Positions 31,592 to 41,576 of a stretch of DNA of 47,535 bases are shown here, in pieces (the stretch's first letter is position 1; the number at the start of each line of letters is the position of its first letter). A program made the translations under genes and the position numbers. A model generated the notes under the pieces. It made no database searches. It was not told where the DNA came from and saw only the letters and a list, made by a program, of their open reading frames with translations. The stretch is from Pantoea eucrina (GTDB lineage: Bacteria; Pseudomonadota; Gammaproteobacteria; Enterobacterales; Enterobacteriaceae). Where the stretch lies: positions 1-47,535 of the forward strand of contig NZ_MIPP01000029.1 in the NCBI RefSeq assembly GCF_002095385.1. The letters are read 5' to 3'.

Positions 31592-31858
31592 TTACTTATA
31601 GAGTTCGGCGGTCACATGATAGCTGTCGCCGGTACGCGCTTCGATGACGCGGTAAGCACTGGCACCCTGCGCATCAGCTTTCTGAGAAAGCTGTTCGCGA
31701 TAATCCATTGGTGAACCGCCGGTACCGCTGATTGAGATGGTGCTGCCAGCAGGCTGCAGATTTTGTGCTGATTCACTGGTAACCAGTTGAGCCGCAGAGG
31801 CGCCAAAGGCAAACAGAGAGAGCAGGCCAGCCGTTGCAAGAGTTGTTTTGATTTTCAT
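31592..31858 (-). CDS. YhcN/BhsA (DUF1471) periplasmic stress protein, copy 2
   Basis: An 88-residue exported protein of the DUF1471 family (BhsA/McbA/YhcN), small envelope proteins linked to acid, peroxide and biofilm stress. It has a Sec signal peptide (residues 1 to about 22, ending SAA) and the family C-terminus YRVIEARTGDSYHVTAELYK. GAGGAG upstream supports the ATG at 31858. It is a diverged tandem paralogue of the gene immediately upstream, sharing the SPMD motif and the ADAQGAxAYRVIEA block. The 93-nt spacer contains a 6-bp hairpin (31926-31943) without T-run, so the two may share a transcript. Confidence 0.9.
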   Translation of the reverse strand: MKIKTTLATAGLLSLFAFGASAAQLVTSESAQNLQPAGSTISISGTGGSPMDYREQLSQKADAQGASAYRVIEARTGDSYHVTAELYK

Positions 31859-31951
31859 GATGTATCTCCTCGTTAGCATCAACAACCTGCAGCTACACCA
31901 GAGTAAGCGGGTCGTCGATTAGCATCGGCGTTGTATCACGCCGGTTGACAG

Positions 31952-32215
31952 TTATTTATAGAGTTCAGCTGTAGCGTGGTATGTGTTGTCGTTATAAGCC
32001 TCGATAACACGATACGCTTTTGCGCCCTGCGCATCGGCTTTTGCATTCAGCTGCCGGTGGATATCCATTGGCGAGCCGCCCACGCCGCTGACGCTGATGG
32101 TGCCGGCAGACTGCAGGTTCGCTGCCTGATCGGCAGAAATAGAATCTGCTGCAGAAGCGCCAAATGAGAGTGCAGAGAGAATGCTTAGGGTGGCGATAGC
32201 CGCTTTAACGTTCAT
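31952..32215 (-). CDS. yhcN: YhcN (DUF1471) periplasmic stress protein, copy 1
   Basis: An 87-residue exported DUF1471 protein, the same length as E. coli YhcN and the closer of the two copies to it (signal region LSILSALSFGASAADSI, then SGVGGSPMD and TYHATAELYK). The Sec signal peptide ends near residue 22. GAGGAA ahead of the ATG at 32215 supports the start. E. coli YhcN is induced by cytoplasmic acid stress and peroxide. It lies downstream of argR on the same strand, separated by 465 nt, and has its own candidate promoter. Confidence 0.92.
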   Translation of the reverse strand: MNVKAAIATLSILSALSFGASAADSISADQAANLQSAGTISVSGVGGSPMDIHRQLNAKADAQGAKAYRVIEAYNDNTYHATAELYK

Positions 32216-32254
32216 GGTATTTTCCTCGTCTGTGATTTTTATCTTTTTAGTTAG

Positions 32255-32282
32255 TGTGATTTGCGTCACGAAAAGAAGTATA
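32255..32282 (-). promoter_or_regulatory. Candidate yhcN promoter with CRP-like palindrome
   Basis: On the minus strand a -10 element TATACT (32282-32277) has TTAATT 17 bases upstream. A CRP-like palindrome, TGTGA-N6-TCACG on the plus strand (32255-32270), lies just past the predicted start, where binding would block transcription. A second similar half-palindrome is at about 32420-32434. Functions are inferred. Confidence 0.4.
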
Positions 32283-32680
32283 GATCTAATCACGCGGGAA
32301 ATTAATACTTCGCTAATAATGTTTCGTTGTTATCCTTTATCCTTATGCCACCTTTTTATAACGTTAAGTTATTAAAATCGGCTATTTTTCATCCGTTAAG
32401 CGCTTTTTTTTCGCAAAAACAGTGATCTGCGTCAAATTAACTTTTCGTGCCAAAGTTTATGGTCAATGCCGCTGCACGCTGGCGAAAAAATTAGTTAAAA
32501 CGGGCGAAAGAGCGGTTACAGGCAGGAGAATATATGGCTGAGAGCAACAGGAGCTTAAAGGTCTGACCTATATTAGCCGGCCTGATAACCTTTAGCGATA
32601 AAGGCGGGGCGAAGTAACAGAGGACATCAGGTATCTGAACGCCAGAAGGTGCCGGCAGACTGGCCACCGGCAAAGAAGTG
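32283..32680. other. argR-yhcN intergenic region
   Basis: About 400 nt downstream of argR and upstream of the yhcN promoter. It is AT-rich at 32300-32470. No gene of credible size is present. On the plus strand a strong ribosome-binding site (AGGAG) precedes a ten-codon frame at 32534-32566, which I do not count as a gene. Short hairpins follow argR, but none has a clear T-run. Confidence 0.45.
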
Positions 32681-33154
<474 letters not shown>

Positions 33155-33197
33155 CTACCAATGAATGAGAGGCGCAGCAGGCAACAAGCCTGCAGCT

Positions 33198-33235
33198 GAT
33201 AAATTATTATGCATTTAGATGAATTTTTATGCAAT
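33198..33235 (-). promoter_or_regulatory. argR promoter with two ARG boxes
   Basis: Two 18-bp ARG boxes are centred on TAAAT-TATT-ATGCA (box 33198-33215) and TGAAT-TTTT-ATGCA (box 33218-33235), separated by 2 bp. On the minus strand a promoter, -35 TTGCAT (33234-33229), 17-bp spacer, -10 CATAAT (33211-33206), lies entirely inside them. The 2-bp spacing (3 bp at most arg operators) is the arrangement known for E. coli argR. I could not place the divergent mdh promoter in 33236-33570. Confidence 0.8.
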
Positions 33236-33570
33236 GCGTCAGCAGCGACTTTCGCCATACGTCCGCGCGGGACGGGCATTCTAGCAGAAACTGGCTACGC
33301 ACCAAAATCGCGCGCTGACGCGCAAAGCAGAGGTTGCAAAGTTGTTATATTATTGACGTGGTAACAACCAGATCGACGATCAAAGCCGTATATCTCTGCT
33401 GGCTGCGGTAAGATCATTCAGGTGCTTCTGAAACAGAGCGGTATCGGAAGCGGATAGCAGCATGCTGCCTGTGCGCAACGGCTATGTCGCTATCGCCTGA
33501 GATGTTGACTAAACTCGTAAGCTGATGGATTTCTGGCATATCTTTGCCCCATCTTAATAAGGAGTTCAGG

Positions 33571-34509
33571 ATGAAAGTTGCCGTTCTCGGAGCCGCTGGC
33601 GGTATTGGCCAGGCGCTGGCTCTGCTGCTCAAAACGCAGTTACCCGCGGGTTCCGCCCTCTCTCTCTATGATATTGCACCGGTCACGCCTGGCGTGGCGG
33701 TCGATCTCAGCCATATCCCTACCGCTGTGACGGTTGAAGGTTTCAGCGGTGAAGATGCCACCCCTGCGTTGAAGGGGGCCGACGTGGTCCTGATTTCTGC
33801 CGGGGTAGCGCGTAAGCCCGGCATGGATCGCGCGGATTTGTTTAACGTTAACGCGGGCATTGTCCGAAACCTGATCGCGCAGGTAGCCAGCACGGCGCCC
33901 AAAGCGCTGATTGGCGTCATTACTAATCCGGTTAATACCACCGTGGCGATCGCCGCAGAGGTGCTGAAAAAAGCCGGCGTTTACGATAAAAACCGGCTGT
34001 TTGGCGTCTCCACGCTGGATGTCATTCGTGCTAATACCTTTGTCGCTGCGCTCAAGGGTAAACAGCCAGGAGAAGTAGAGGTGCCGGTCGTGGGCGGCCA
34101 CTCTGGCGTGACCATTCTGCCGCTGCTGTCGCAGGTGCCGGGCGTCAGCTTCAGCGAGCAGGAGATCGCCGATCTTACAAAGCGTATTCAGAACGCCGGC
34201 ACCGAAGTGGTAGAAGCCAAAGCGGGTGGCGGATCGGCGACTCTCTCAATGGGGCAGGCCGCCGCACGCTTTGGTCTGTCGCTGATCCGTGCGCTGCAGG
34301 GTGAGGCCAATGTAGTTGAATGCGCCTATGTCGAAGGCGACGGTGAATATGCGCGCTTCTTCTCTCAGCCGCTGCTGCTGGGGAAAAACGGGATTGCCGA
34401 ACGTCGCCCGCTGGGCACGCTGAGCGAATTTGAACAGCAGGCGCTGCACGGTATGCTGGAGACGCTGAAAAAAGATATTGCGCAGGGTGAAGAGTTTGTG
34501 AAGCAGTAA
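33571..34509 (+). CDS. mdh: Malate dehydrogenase
   Basis: NAD-dependent malate dehydrogenase of the TCA cycle, 312 residues as in E. coli. The Rossmann motif GAAGGIGQ is at residues 7-14, substrate-binding arginines are Arg81, Arg87 and Arg153, and the catalytic pair is Asp150 and His177 (GGHSG). AAGGAG upstream of the ATG at 33571 decides the start; an in-frame ATG nine codons earlier would include that site in the coding region. It is divergent from argR. In E. coli degS lies downstream; here a bidirectional terminator and mscM follow. Confidence 0.98.
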   Translation: MKVAVLGAAGGIGQALALLLKTQLPAGSALSLYDIAPVTPGVAVDLSHIPTAVTVEGFSGEDATPALKGADVVLISAGVARKPGMDRADLFNVNAGIVRNLIAQVASTAPKALIGVITNPVNTTVAIAAEVLKKAGVYDKNRLFGVSTLDVIRANTFVAALKGKQPGEVEVPVVGGHSGVTILPLLSQVPGVSFSEQEIADLTKRIQNAGTEVVEAKAGGGSATLSMGQAAARFGLSLIRALQGEANVVECAYVEGDGEYARFFSQPLLLGKNGIAERRPLGTLSEFEQQALHGMLETLKKDIAQGEEFVKQ

Positions 34510-34528
34510 CTCCTGTTACGCAGTGTGA

Positions 34529-34555
34529 AACGCCCGGCTGAAGCCGGGCGTTTTT
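34529..34555 (+). terminator. Terminator after mdh (shared with mscM)
   Basis: A 10-bp stem AACGCCCGGC / GCCGGGCGTT with loop TGAA is followed by a T-run (to 34555). Read on the minus strand the same hairpin starts right after the mscM stop codon but has only TTTCACAC behind it, so it is stronger for mdh. Confidence 0.92.
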
Positions 34556-34556
34556 G

Positions 34557-37500
34557 TTACAGTCCGCCAGATTTGAAGGTCTGCGTCGCCGCCGTGCCAT
34601 TGCCGGCAGGCGTTTTGCGTCCCAGCGTTTCCATACGTACCTGGAAGGGCGGGAAAGGCATCTCAATATTGTGCTCCGCGAAGCCCCGCAGAATGAGCTG
34701 ATGCAGCTCATGCCGTAGCGGCATGCGATGGCCCATCTCTGCCGCATGCACGCGCAGCTCAAACAGCTGAATACCCTGCTGCAGGTCCACCAGGTAAACT
34801 TCCGGCGGCGGCATATCCAGCACATAGGTGCAGCGCTCGGCCGCCTGTTTCAGTATGGTGGTGGCTTCTTCACTGTTTACGCGCGCCGGCGCCGGAATCG
34901 TCAGCACCACACGCGTAACGGAATCTGACAAAGACCAGTTCACGAACTGCTCGGTAATAAACGCTTTATTGGGCACGATAATCTCTTTCCGGTCCCAGTC
35001 GGTAATGGTGGTCGCGCGGGTGTTAATACGCGTAATGCTGCCGGTAAGATCGCGAATAGTGACGGTATCGCCGATGCGGATCGGTTTTTCAAACAGTATA
35101 ATCAGGCCGGAGATAAAGTTGGCAAAAATCTCCTGCAGGCCAAATCCGAGCCCAAGACCCAGTGCAGCGACCAGCCACTGCAGCTTTGACCACTCCACGC
35201 CAATCATTGAGAAGCCTATCAGGCCCCCCATCAGCATCAGCGCATATTTGGTCAGCGTTGTAATGGCGTAGCCGGTACCCGGCGCGAGGCTGAGATGCTG
35301 CAGCAGCGCCAGCTCCAGCAGCGCCGGCATATTGCGGACCAGCTGCGTGGTGATGATCAGCACCAGAATGGCGATAAGCACCGCACCCAGCGTGATAGGC
35401 TGCACGCTCTCAACGCCCTGAACCGTGGTACTGGCATCCCAGAGCGGAATGTTATCGAGGAAGCTAAACGCGGAGTGGATTTCCGACCAGAGCAGGATCA
35501 CCGATACCAGTGCAATCAGCGTCAGGATAGAGCGCACCAGCCGCAGCGACTGCGCACTGATGGCATCGAGGTCAATCACCGGCTCATCAATTTCAATGGT
35601 GTCAGTATTGGTGGCGCTCTGCTGCTCTTTTTCTTCTTCACTGCGGGCGCGATTGGCCAGCATATCAGCGCGACGCTGGCGGGCGCGATCGAACGCAATG
35701 CGTCGGCGCTGAATCAGCATCCAGCGGCGAATAATGTGATAAATCACCAGCAGGAAGAACCAGATACAGACTGAGGTTTCCAGGCGAGCCAGCAGCGCCT
35801 GGGCGGTTGCCAGATAGCCGATGCAGGATGCAAAAGCGGCCACCAGCGGAATGGCGATCATCAGGTTCCACAGGATGCGATTGACAAAATTATCACCGCT
35901 GCCCTCTTTATCAAGATAAAGCGGAATACCGGCGCGCTTCAGGCTGACCGTGACAATGCTCAGTGCACCGCAAATCAGCACAAAACAGAGTCGTCCCAGC
36001 GTCGCGGAAAACTGCGGATCTTCCAGATTGGCAAAGGCGATCAGCAGCATGATCAGCGGTACAATCAGCCCAACCGTCAGCGAATAGTAGCGCATGGCGC
36101 GCGCCACCCGCGTCTGCGGCCAGCGAAAATGCACGACAAACAGGCCGTCGTGACGGGCAAAGGCGGCGCTGATCATAAACGCCCACAGCAGAGGCAGCGT
36201 GGCGGTAATGCCATCCCCTATCGCCACGGCAAACGGATAGGGCCACGCATGCTGCAGGCCATACCCCAGTGCCGCCCAGAGCACCGGCAGCGGCAGCGCC
36301 ACCAGAATGGACCAGAATACCGTCCGCAGCGTCAGGCTGAAGCGATCCTGTGTCACTTTGCCCACGCGGCTGGCGGCGCGCGCCATAAACGCGTTGTAGT
36401 GGCGGCGTGAGCTGATGCTGAAACCCACCAGCAGCACGGCACCCATAATCGGCAGCACCGTTTCACGACTGGTAAACATCATGGCCAGCGCTTTGCCCAT
36501 CTGACCCAGCGTATCCAGCGACAGCAGGCGGGTGAGGGCGCTTGCTACCTCAAGGGGATACTTCAGGCCCACCGGACTGACATCTGCCGTCCAGAAGAGG
36601 TAACGATGCGTCGCCTCTTTAACTTCGCTGAGCGCATCCTGCAGCTGCGTGTTTGACACCCGCAGCTTAGTGATCTCCAGAATCAGCGTATCGCAGCCGG
36701 AGATCAGCGAATTAAGCAGTTCACGCTGGGTGCGCAGCTGCGCGTCCAGGATCCGGCTCTGTTCGCTGGTATAAGGCGTGCCATCTTCCTGCTTCTCTTT
36801 ACGCAATGTCTGCTGACGCTCGAGCAGTGACTCATAGTGCAGCCGCTGCACCCGCAGCTCGCCCATTTCGCTATCGATCTGCTGTGCTTTTGGCATATCG
36901 GGCAGACGGGCTACCTGCGCGCGCAGTGCTTCACCCAGCAAATTAGAGGCGCCCAGCCACTGTGACTGCTCGCGCAGCGTGCTCAGCGCCTGGCGCACCT
37001 GCAGCGTCTGATTAGTTGCCAGACGCTGCTGCGAGGCGACCAGATCCATACGCTGCGCCTGCTGATTCAGATCGGCAGAGAGCTGACGATTAATACGCAG
37101 CTGCTCGCTAATGGTGGGCGGCAGATCGCCGCTGTTTTCCGCCAGCTGCTCCGTGCGCTCCAGCGCCAGTTCCGCCTCGCGCTGACGCTGATTGTTCAGC
37201 TGGCTGCGCAGCGCCTGCAAATAGTTATCCAGCTGCGTGGCTTTCCGCTGATGCACTTCTGCCCGCATGCGCGCCAGTTCCTGACGGTTATTGGCTGAAA
37301 GCTGCGCCAGCTCCAGCTCATCCACCCGGGCTTTGCTCGCTGCGCTTTCCGCCTGACGGGCATACACCTGCGCCTGGGCAAGGGGTGACGCGTTGTTTGA
37401 AATGCCCTGCGCGCGACGCTCATTCTCCGTCATGGCACGGCGCGCATCAGTCTGCTGCTGCGGCAGCTGCGCCAGCGAGTCGCTGATTTCACGTGCGCGG

Positions 37501-37892
37501 TCCTGCTCCTGCTGCGCCTGCCGTCCCTCTTCCAGCAGCTGGCTGCTGACCTGGAGTATTTCCTGATCCAGTTCCGCATTGCTCATGTTGCTGCGTACGG
37601 GTTTGCTGGTCTCGTTCAGCGTGGCGATCTGCTGGCGCAGTTCGCGTGCCAGCCGGGGAAAATCGTCGATCACCTGCTGATACTGCTTCGCCCGCTCCAG
37701 CGAGTCGCTGCGTTCAGAGAGAAAATTGATGGCCGCTTCCAGCGCCTGCACCTGTTCGGTTTGTGCAGGACTGTTTTTAGCGGATTTCGCCTCATCCAGC
37801 TCCTGCTGCAGCTGCGTAGTGGAGGGGAGGGAGGCGGCACAGAGAGGGCTGCTGAGCACGAGGCTCAGCAGTAGAACAAGGAAAGCGCGCAC
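34557..37892 (-). CDS. mscM: Miniconductance mechanosensitive channel MscM
   Basis: A 1111-residue MscS-superfamily channel (formerly YjeP) that opens under membrane tension in hypo-osmotic shock. A signal peptide (residues 1 to about 20) precedes a long periplasmic coiled-coil domain rich in Gln, Glu and Arg (about 25-450), then some ten membrane spans and the MscS pore (GLGFGLQEIFANFISGLIILFEKPIRIGDTV) with its cytoplasmic beta/alpha domain. It starts at GTG with a weak ribosome-binding site, 16 nt after psd, so it is translated from the psd-mscM transcript. Length and sequence match E. coli MscM. Confidence 0.96.
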   Translation of the reverse strand: MRAFLVLLLSLVLSSPLCAASLPSTTQLQQELDEAKSAKNSPAQTEQVQALEAAINFLSERSDSLERAKQYQQVIDDFPRLARELRQQIATLNETSKPVRSNMSNAELDQEILQVSSQLLEEGRQAQQEQDRAREISDSLAQLPQQQTDARRAMTENERRAQGISNNASPLAQAQVYARQAESAASKARVDELELAQLSANNRQELARMRAEVHQRKATQLDNYLQALRSQLNNQRQREAELALERTEQLAENSGDLPPTISEQLRINRQLSADLNQQAQRMDLVASQQRLATNQTLQVRQALSTLREQSQWLGASNLLGEALRAQVARLPDMPKAQQIDSEMGELRVQRLHYESLLERQQTLRKEKQEDGTPYTSEQSRILDAQLRTQRELLNSLISGCDTLILEITKLRVSNTQLQDALSEVKEATHRYLFWTADVSPVGLKYPLEVASALTRLLSLDTLGQMGKALAMMFTSRETVLPIMGAVLLVGFSISSRRHYNAFMARAASRVGKVTQDRFSLTLRTVFWSILVALPLPVLWAALGYGLQHAWPYPFAVAIGDGITATLPLLWAFMISAAFARHDGLFVVHFRWPQTRVARAMRYYSLTVGLIVPLIMLLIAFANLEDPQFSATLGRLCFVLICGALSIVTVSLKRAGIPLYLDKEGSGDNFVNRILWNLMIAIPLVAAFASCIGYLATAQALLARLETSVCIWFFLLVIYHIIRRWMLIQRRRIAFDRARQRRADMLANRARSEEEKEQQSATNTDTIEIDEPVIDLDAISAQSLRLVRSILTLIALVSVILLWSEIHSAFSFLDNIPLWDASTTVQGVESVQPITLGAVLIAILVLIITTQLVRNMPALLELALLQHLSLAPGTGYAITTLTKYALMLMGGLIGFSMIGVEWSKLQWLVAALGLGLGFGLQEIFANFISGLIILFEKPIRIGDTVTIRDLTGSITRINTRATTITDWDRKEIIVPNKAFITEQFVNWSLSDSVTRVVLTIPAPARVNSEEATTILKQAAERCTYVLDMPPPEVYLVDLQQGIQLFELRVHAAEMGHRMPLRHELHQLILRGFAEHNIEMPFPPFQVRMETLGRKTPAGNGTAATQTFKSGGL

Positions 37893-37908
37893 GGGAGCAG
37901 GTCTCTGA

Positions 37909-38805
37909 TTATTGAGTCAGCGGGGCGCTGTCGCCAGACTGCGGCAGTGCAATAGCCAGCGGCTGGCCGAGACGCGTTTTACTTTCCGCCTCCAGGCTTT
38001 CCGCCAGTTTTACCCGGTCAGGAGCGAACAGGTTGATCACGGTTGAACCCAGCTTGAAACGGCCCATTTCCTGACCTTTCAGCAGTACGACCGCACCATC
38101 ATGTTCGGCAGAAGGATAGCGCCAGCGTTTGATCACACCTTCACGCGGCGGCGTCACGGTTCCTGCCCAGACAGTTTCAATACTGCCGACGATAGTGGCA
38201 CCCACCAGAATTTGCACCATCGGGCCGTGATCGGTATCAAATACGCAGATAACGCGCTCATTACGCGCAAACAGATTAGGAATATTGCGCGCCGTGAGCG
38301 GGTTAACGGAGTAGAGGTCGCCCGGCACGTAGATCATTTCACGCAGAATGCCGTTGCAGGGCATATGCACGCGGTGGTAGTCGCGCGGGGCAAGATAAGT
38401 GGTAACGAACTCCCCATCAATAAACTTCTCTGCCAGCTCGTCGTTGCCTGCCAGCAGCGCCTGCAGCGTATAGTAGTGTCCTTTCGCCTGAAAAATCTGA
38501 TCGCCGGTGATGCGGCCCAGCTGGCTGATCGCGCCGTCACACGGCAGCGCCAGCAGCGAGGCGTCAGGATCGACAGGGCGGGCACCCTCTTTCAGCGGGC
38601 GGACAAAGAAATCGTTGAACGTGCGATAGCTGCCGGTATGTGGCTTACTGGCTTCCGCCATATCAACTTTATAGAACCAGACGAAAGCATCAATGACCGC
38701 TTTGGTCAGCCAGCCACCGCGGCGACTGGCGCCCCAGCCGGCGAGTTCGGTCAGCGCCTTCTTGGGCAGAATATGATTCAGGCCGAGTTTAAAACGATCA
38801 AACAC
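37909..38805 (-). CDS. psd: Phosphatidylserine decarboxylase proenzyme
   Basis: A 298-residue inner-membrane-associated enzyme making phosphatidylethanolamine, the main phospholipid. The LGST motif that self-cleaves to create the pyruvoyl group has its serine at residue 254, exactly the E. coli position. Other conserved blocks are [24 protein letters not shown] and [16 protein letters not shown]. The start is GTG with AGGAGG four bases upstream. The tail after the alpha subunit is shorter than in E. coli. It lies upstream of mscM. Confidence 0.97.
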   Translation of the reverse strand: MFDRFKLGLNHILPKKALTELAGWGASRRGGWLTKAVIDAFVWFYKVDMAEASKPHTGSYRTFNDFFVRPLKEGARPVDPDASLLALPCDGAISQLGRITGDQIFQAKGHYYTLQALLAGNDELAEKFIDGEFVTTYLAPRDYHRVHMPCNGILREMIYVPGDLYSVNPLTARNIPNLFARNERVICVFDTDHGPMVQILVGATIVGSIETVWAGTVTPPREGVIKRWRYPSAEHDGAVVLLKGQEMGRFKLGSTVINLFAPDRVKLAESLEAESKTRLGQPLAIALPQSGDSAPLTQ

Positions 38806-38901
38806 CGTTGCCTCCTGGCTTAATACCTGTGGTTTACGTAAAAAAGGGGGGGCGGATTGTAGCAGCGCCCCGGTGAGTTAGCGACTATGTCGTTTTACCG
38901 A

Positions 38902-39951
38902 TCAATCTTCATCGGCAGAAAAGTTTTTACGCGTTTTTACCTGCGCCATACTCTCAAGAATACGGTGGTAATTATCAAAGCGCGACGCGTTGATCAGGCC
39001 ATTCTCTACCGCTTCACGGATTGCGCAGCCGGGATCGGTATCGTGCTTGCAGTCGCGGAACTTACAGCTGCCGAGAAATTCGCGGAATTCGATAAACCCG
39101 CGGGTAACCTGTTCCGGCTCAAGATGCCACAGGCCAAATTCACGCACTCCGGGTGAGTCGATTACATCGCCGCCGTGCGGGCAGTGGTAAAGACGTGAGG
39201 CGGTCGTGGTGTGCTGACCCAGTCCGGACACATCCGACACATCATTGGTCAGAATCTCACTGCCGGCAACATCCAGTCCCAGCAGCCGGTTCAGCAGGCT
39301 CGATTTACCCACGCCTGACTGGCCGGCAAAAATGCTGACGCGCCCGGTCAGTGCCGCTTCCAGATCTTTCAGGCCATCCTGTGCGTAGCTGGAGACCATC
39401 AGCACGCGATAGCCGATATGGCGATAGATATCCATCTGCTCATCAACAAACGCACGCGCGTCACTATCCAGCAGATCGATCTTGTTGAGTACCAGTAACG
39501 GCTCAATACCCAGCGTTTCGCTGGCGACCAGATAGCGGTCGATAATATTGAGCGAAAGCTCCGGCAAAATAGCTGACACGATCATGATCTGATCGATATT
39601 GGCCGCGATAGGCTTTACGCCGTCATAAAAATCGGGGCGGGTCAGCACGGTTTTACGCTCGTGTACCGCTTCAACGATACCTTTACCGCCATTTTCATTC
39701 GCTGCACGCCATACAACGCGATCGCCGGTAACCAGCGAGCGGATAGTGCGGCGGATATTACAGCGATGCACTTCGCCCGCCTGGTCTTCGACATCTGCGT
39801 GCATGCCAAAGCGGCTGATCACCACGCCCTCAGACGCATCGCCAAACAGGCTATCATCAGGCTCCGGTTTTTCACTCCGTTGCTGCAGACGACGCTGATG
39901 GTTTGCGCTTACGCGACGTTGTTGACCCTTCGACAGTTTATTTTTGCTCAC
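38902..39951 (-). CDS. rsgA: Ribosome small-subunit biogenesis GTPase RsgA
   Basis: A 349-residue circularly permuted GTPase that checks late 30S maturation and releases RbfA. An N-terminal OB fold precedes the GTPase motifs in permuted order: G4 NKID at 156-159, G1 GQSGVGKS at 210-217, G3 DSPG at 265-268. The C-terminal zinc site uses Cys296, Cys301, His303 and Cys309. I start at the GTG at 39951, preceded by AGAGG, which gives the known [13 protein letters not shown]-terminus; an in-frame ATG 14 codons upstream lacks support. It is divergent from orn; 96 nt separate it from psd. Confidence 0.97.
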   Translation of the reverse strand: MSKNKLSKGQQRRVSANHQRRLQQRSEKPEPDDSLFGDASEGVVISRFGMHADVEDQAGEVHRCNIRRTIRSLVTGDRVVWRAANENGGKGIVEAVHERKTVLTRPDFYDGVKPIAANIDQIMIVSAILPELSLNIIDRYLVASETLGIEPLLVLNKIDLLDSDARAFVDEQMDIYRHIGYRVLMVSSYAQDGLKDLEAALTGRVSIFAGQSGVGKSSLLNRLLGLDVAGSEILTNDVSDVSGLGQHTTTASRLYHCPHGGDVIDSPGVREFGLWHLEPEQVTRGFIEFREFLGSCKFRDCKHDTDPGCAIREAVENGLINASRFDNYHRILESMAQVKTRKNFSADED

Positions 39952-40053
39952 GCATCCTCTCACGCTTTCGCCAGGCTTCGCCCCGCTGGGCAAAACGTCT
40001 ATGATACACCTTAACGCGGTCGAATGACGACACTGGCAACGGATGGAAAATAG

Positions 40054-40602
40054 ATGACAGCTGGAAACGAAAATAACCTGATCTGGATCGACCTTGAAAT
40101 GACCGGACTCGATCCGCTTCGCGATCGCATTATTGAGATCGCGACGATCGTTACCGATGCAAACTTAAACGTGCTCGCTGAGGGGCCGGTACTGGCGGTG
40201 CATCAGTCTGATGAGCAGCTGGCCCTGATGGATGAGTGGAACGTGCGGACCCATACCGGCAGTGGCCTGGTTGAGCGGGTCAAAACGAGTCAGTATGACG
40301 ATCGGGCGGCAGAACAAGCCACGCTGGCGTTTCTGCAGCAGTGGGTGCCTGCCAACACTTCACCGATTTGCGGCAACAGCATCGGTCAGGATCGCCGTTT
40401 TCTGTTTAACTATATGCCAGAGCTGGAAGCCTACTTCCATTACCGCTATCTGGATGTCAGCACGCTGAAAGAGCTGGCGCGACGCTGGAAACCGCAGATC
40501 CTGCCGGGCTTTAAAAAAGCGGGTACGCACCAGGCGCTGGATGATATTCGCGAGTCAATCGCGGAGCTGGCGTACTATCGCGAGCATTTTTTGCAGCTTT
40601 AA
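40054..40602 (+). CDS. orn: Oligoribonuclease
   Basis: A 182-residue DEDDh 3'-5' exonuclease that finishes RNA decay by cutting di- and short oligoribonucleotides, and also clears pGpG. The metal-binding Asp13 and Glu15 are in [18 protein letters not shown] and [14 protein letters not shown] supply the rest of the active site. It is essential in E. coli. Divergent from rsgA, followed by tRNA-Gly genes as in E. coli. Confidence 0.98.
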   Translation: MTAGNENNLIWIDLEMTGLDPLRDRIIEIATIVTDANLNVLAEGPVLAVHQSDEQLALMDEWNVRTHTGSGLVERVKTSQYDDRAAEQATLAFLQQWVPANTSPICGNSIGQDRRFLFNYMPELEAYFHYRYLDVSTLKELARRWKPQILPGFKKAGTHQALDDIRESIAELAYYREHFLQL

Positions 40603-40685
40603 CGGCCTGAAATGCACAGTAAAGCATCATTTTGTCGATTAAATCAGCAAACGCGCTGAAAGCGCAAAATTTTGCGATAAGAGGC

Positions 40686-40713
40686 TTGCGGCAAAAACGA
40701 ATTCTCGTATAAT
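40686..40713 (+). promoter_or_regulatory. Promoter of the tRNA-Gly operon
   Basis: TTGCGG (-35) and a perfect TATAAT (-10, 40708-40713) are spaced by 16 bases and followed by the GC-rich discriminator GCGCACCCC, the form expected of a stringently controlled tRNA promoter. The first tRNA begins about 100 nt downstream. Confidence 0.8.
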
Positions 40714-40820
40714 GCGCACCCCGTACCGATGAAGAATTTCGTGTGGTGCGCAGCAGTAAAGCATCAGCGTTTATCCCTCCGCGTGAAAGTTACGCCGGTT
40801 CAGATAGTCGCGATGATGAT

Positions 40821-40896
<76 letters not shown>

Positions 40897-40974
40897 GATT
40901 TAAAGATGTAGTCAGATACCAATATCAGATGTTTTGCTTTGCCGCATAGCAGCAGGCTGAATATCAACGATAAT

Positions 40975-41050
<76 letters not shown>

Positions 41051-41075
41051 GAATCTGTTTTGTAGTAACCTCTTT

Positions 41076-41151
<76 letters not shown>

Positions 41152-41157
41152 GTTTTC

Positions 41158-41551
41158 TTATTCACGATTGTTTCCTGCCTGCGGGCGTCATCAGACATTA
41201 AGCACTGCTTTTGCTCTTTCTGCAGTCTGCGTTGTTCTGAACATTACACACGCTGTGTCAGCGTCGATATTGCCGATGGTTTGCTGCATACCGCTGCAAG
41301 TTATCCACAATTTGTCCGTGCCTGAAAGGCGGCGTTATACCCATCATGCAAAACCCTTTTAAACAGAGTTATCCACAAGCTCTGGCTCGACGCCTGCGCG
41401 TTATTCAGCAAATATAAGTTTACAATTTACATTCAAGTAATTGTTTTTATTATATAAATCACTATTTCATTATGTTAATGGTCTCTATAGACCACGCATG
41501 CTTGTGCGTCACTATTTTTATAAAAAAATCTTATGCACAGCGTGTGGACAA
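41158..41551. other. datA: Candidate datA locus (DnaA-box cluster with IHF-like site)
   Basis: Three perfect matches to the DnaA box TTATNCACA lie in about 240 nt: TTATCCACA at 41301-41309 and 41369-41377, and TTATGCACA at 41531-41539. Two more differ by one base: TTATTCACG at 41158-41166 and, on the minus strand, TTGTCCACA at 41551-41543. Between the second and third perfect boxes a one-mismatch IHF consensus, ATTCAAGTAATTG (41431-41443), sits in a very AT-rich stretch (41401-41525). E. coli datA, which binds DnaA and promotes hydrolysis of DnaA-ATP with IHF, lies in the same place, after glyVXY and before queG. No gene is present in 41152-41576. Confidence 0.75.
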
Positions 41552-41576
41552 GCCTGTGTGCAGCAGATGCGCTCAA

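Noticed and set aside
32534..32566. A ten-codon reading frame on the plus strand with a strong AGGAG ribosome-binding site.
   Set aside because: Too short, no promoter or conservation evidence, and no regulated downstream gene on that strand to make it a leader peptide.
41301..41551. A replication origin (oriC or plasmid type) from the DnaA boxes and AT-rich stretch.
   Set aside because: No dnaA, gidA/mnmG, mioC or rep gene nearby, and the gene context is that of E. coli datA.
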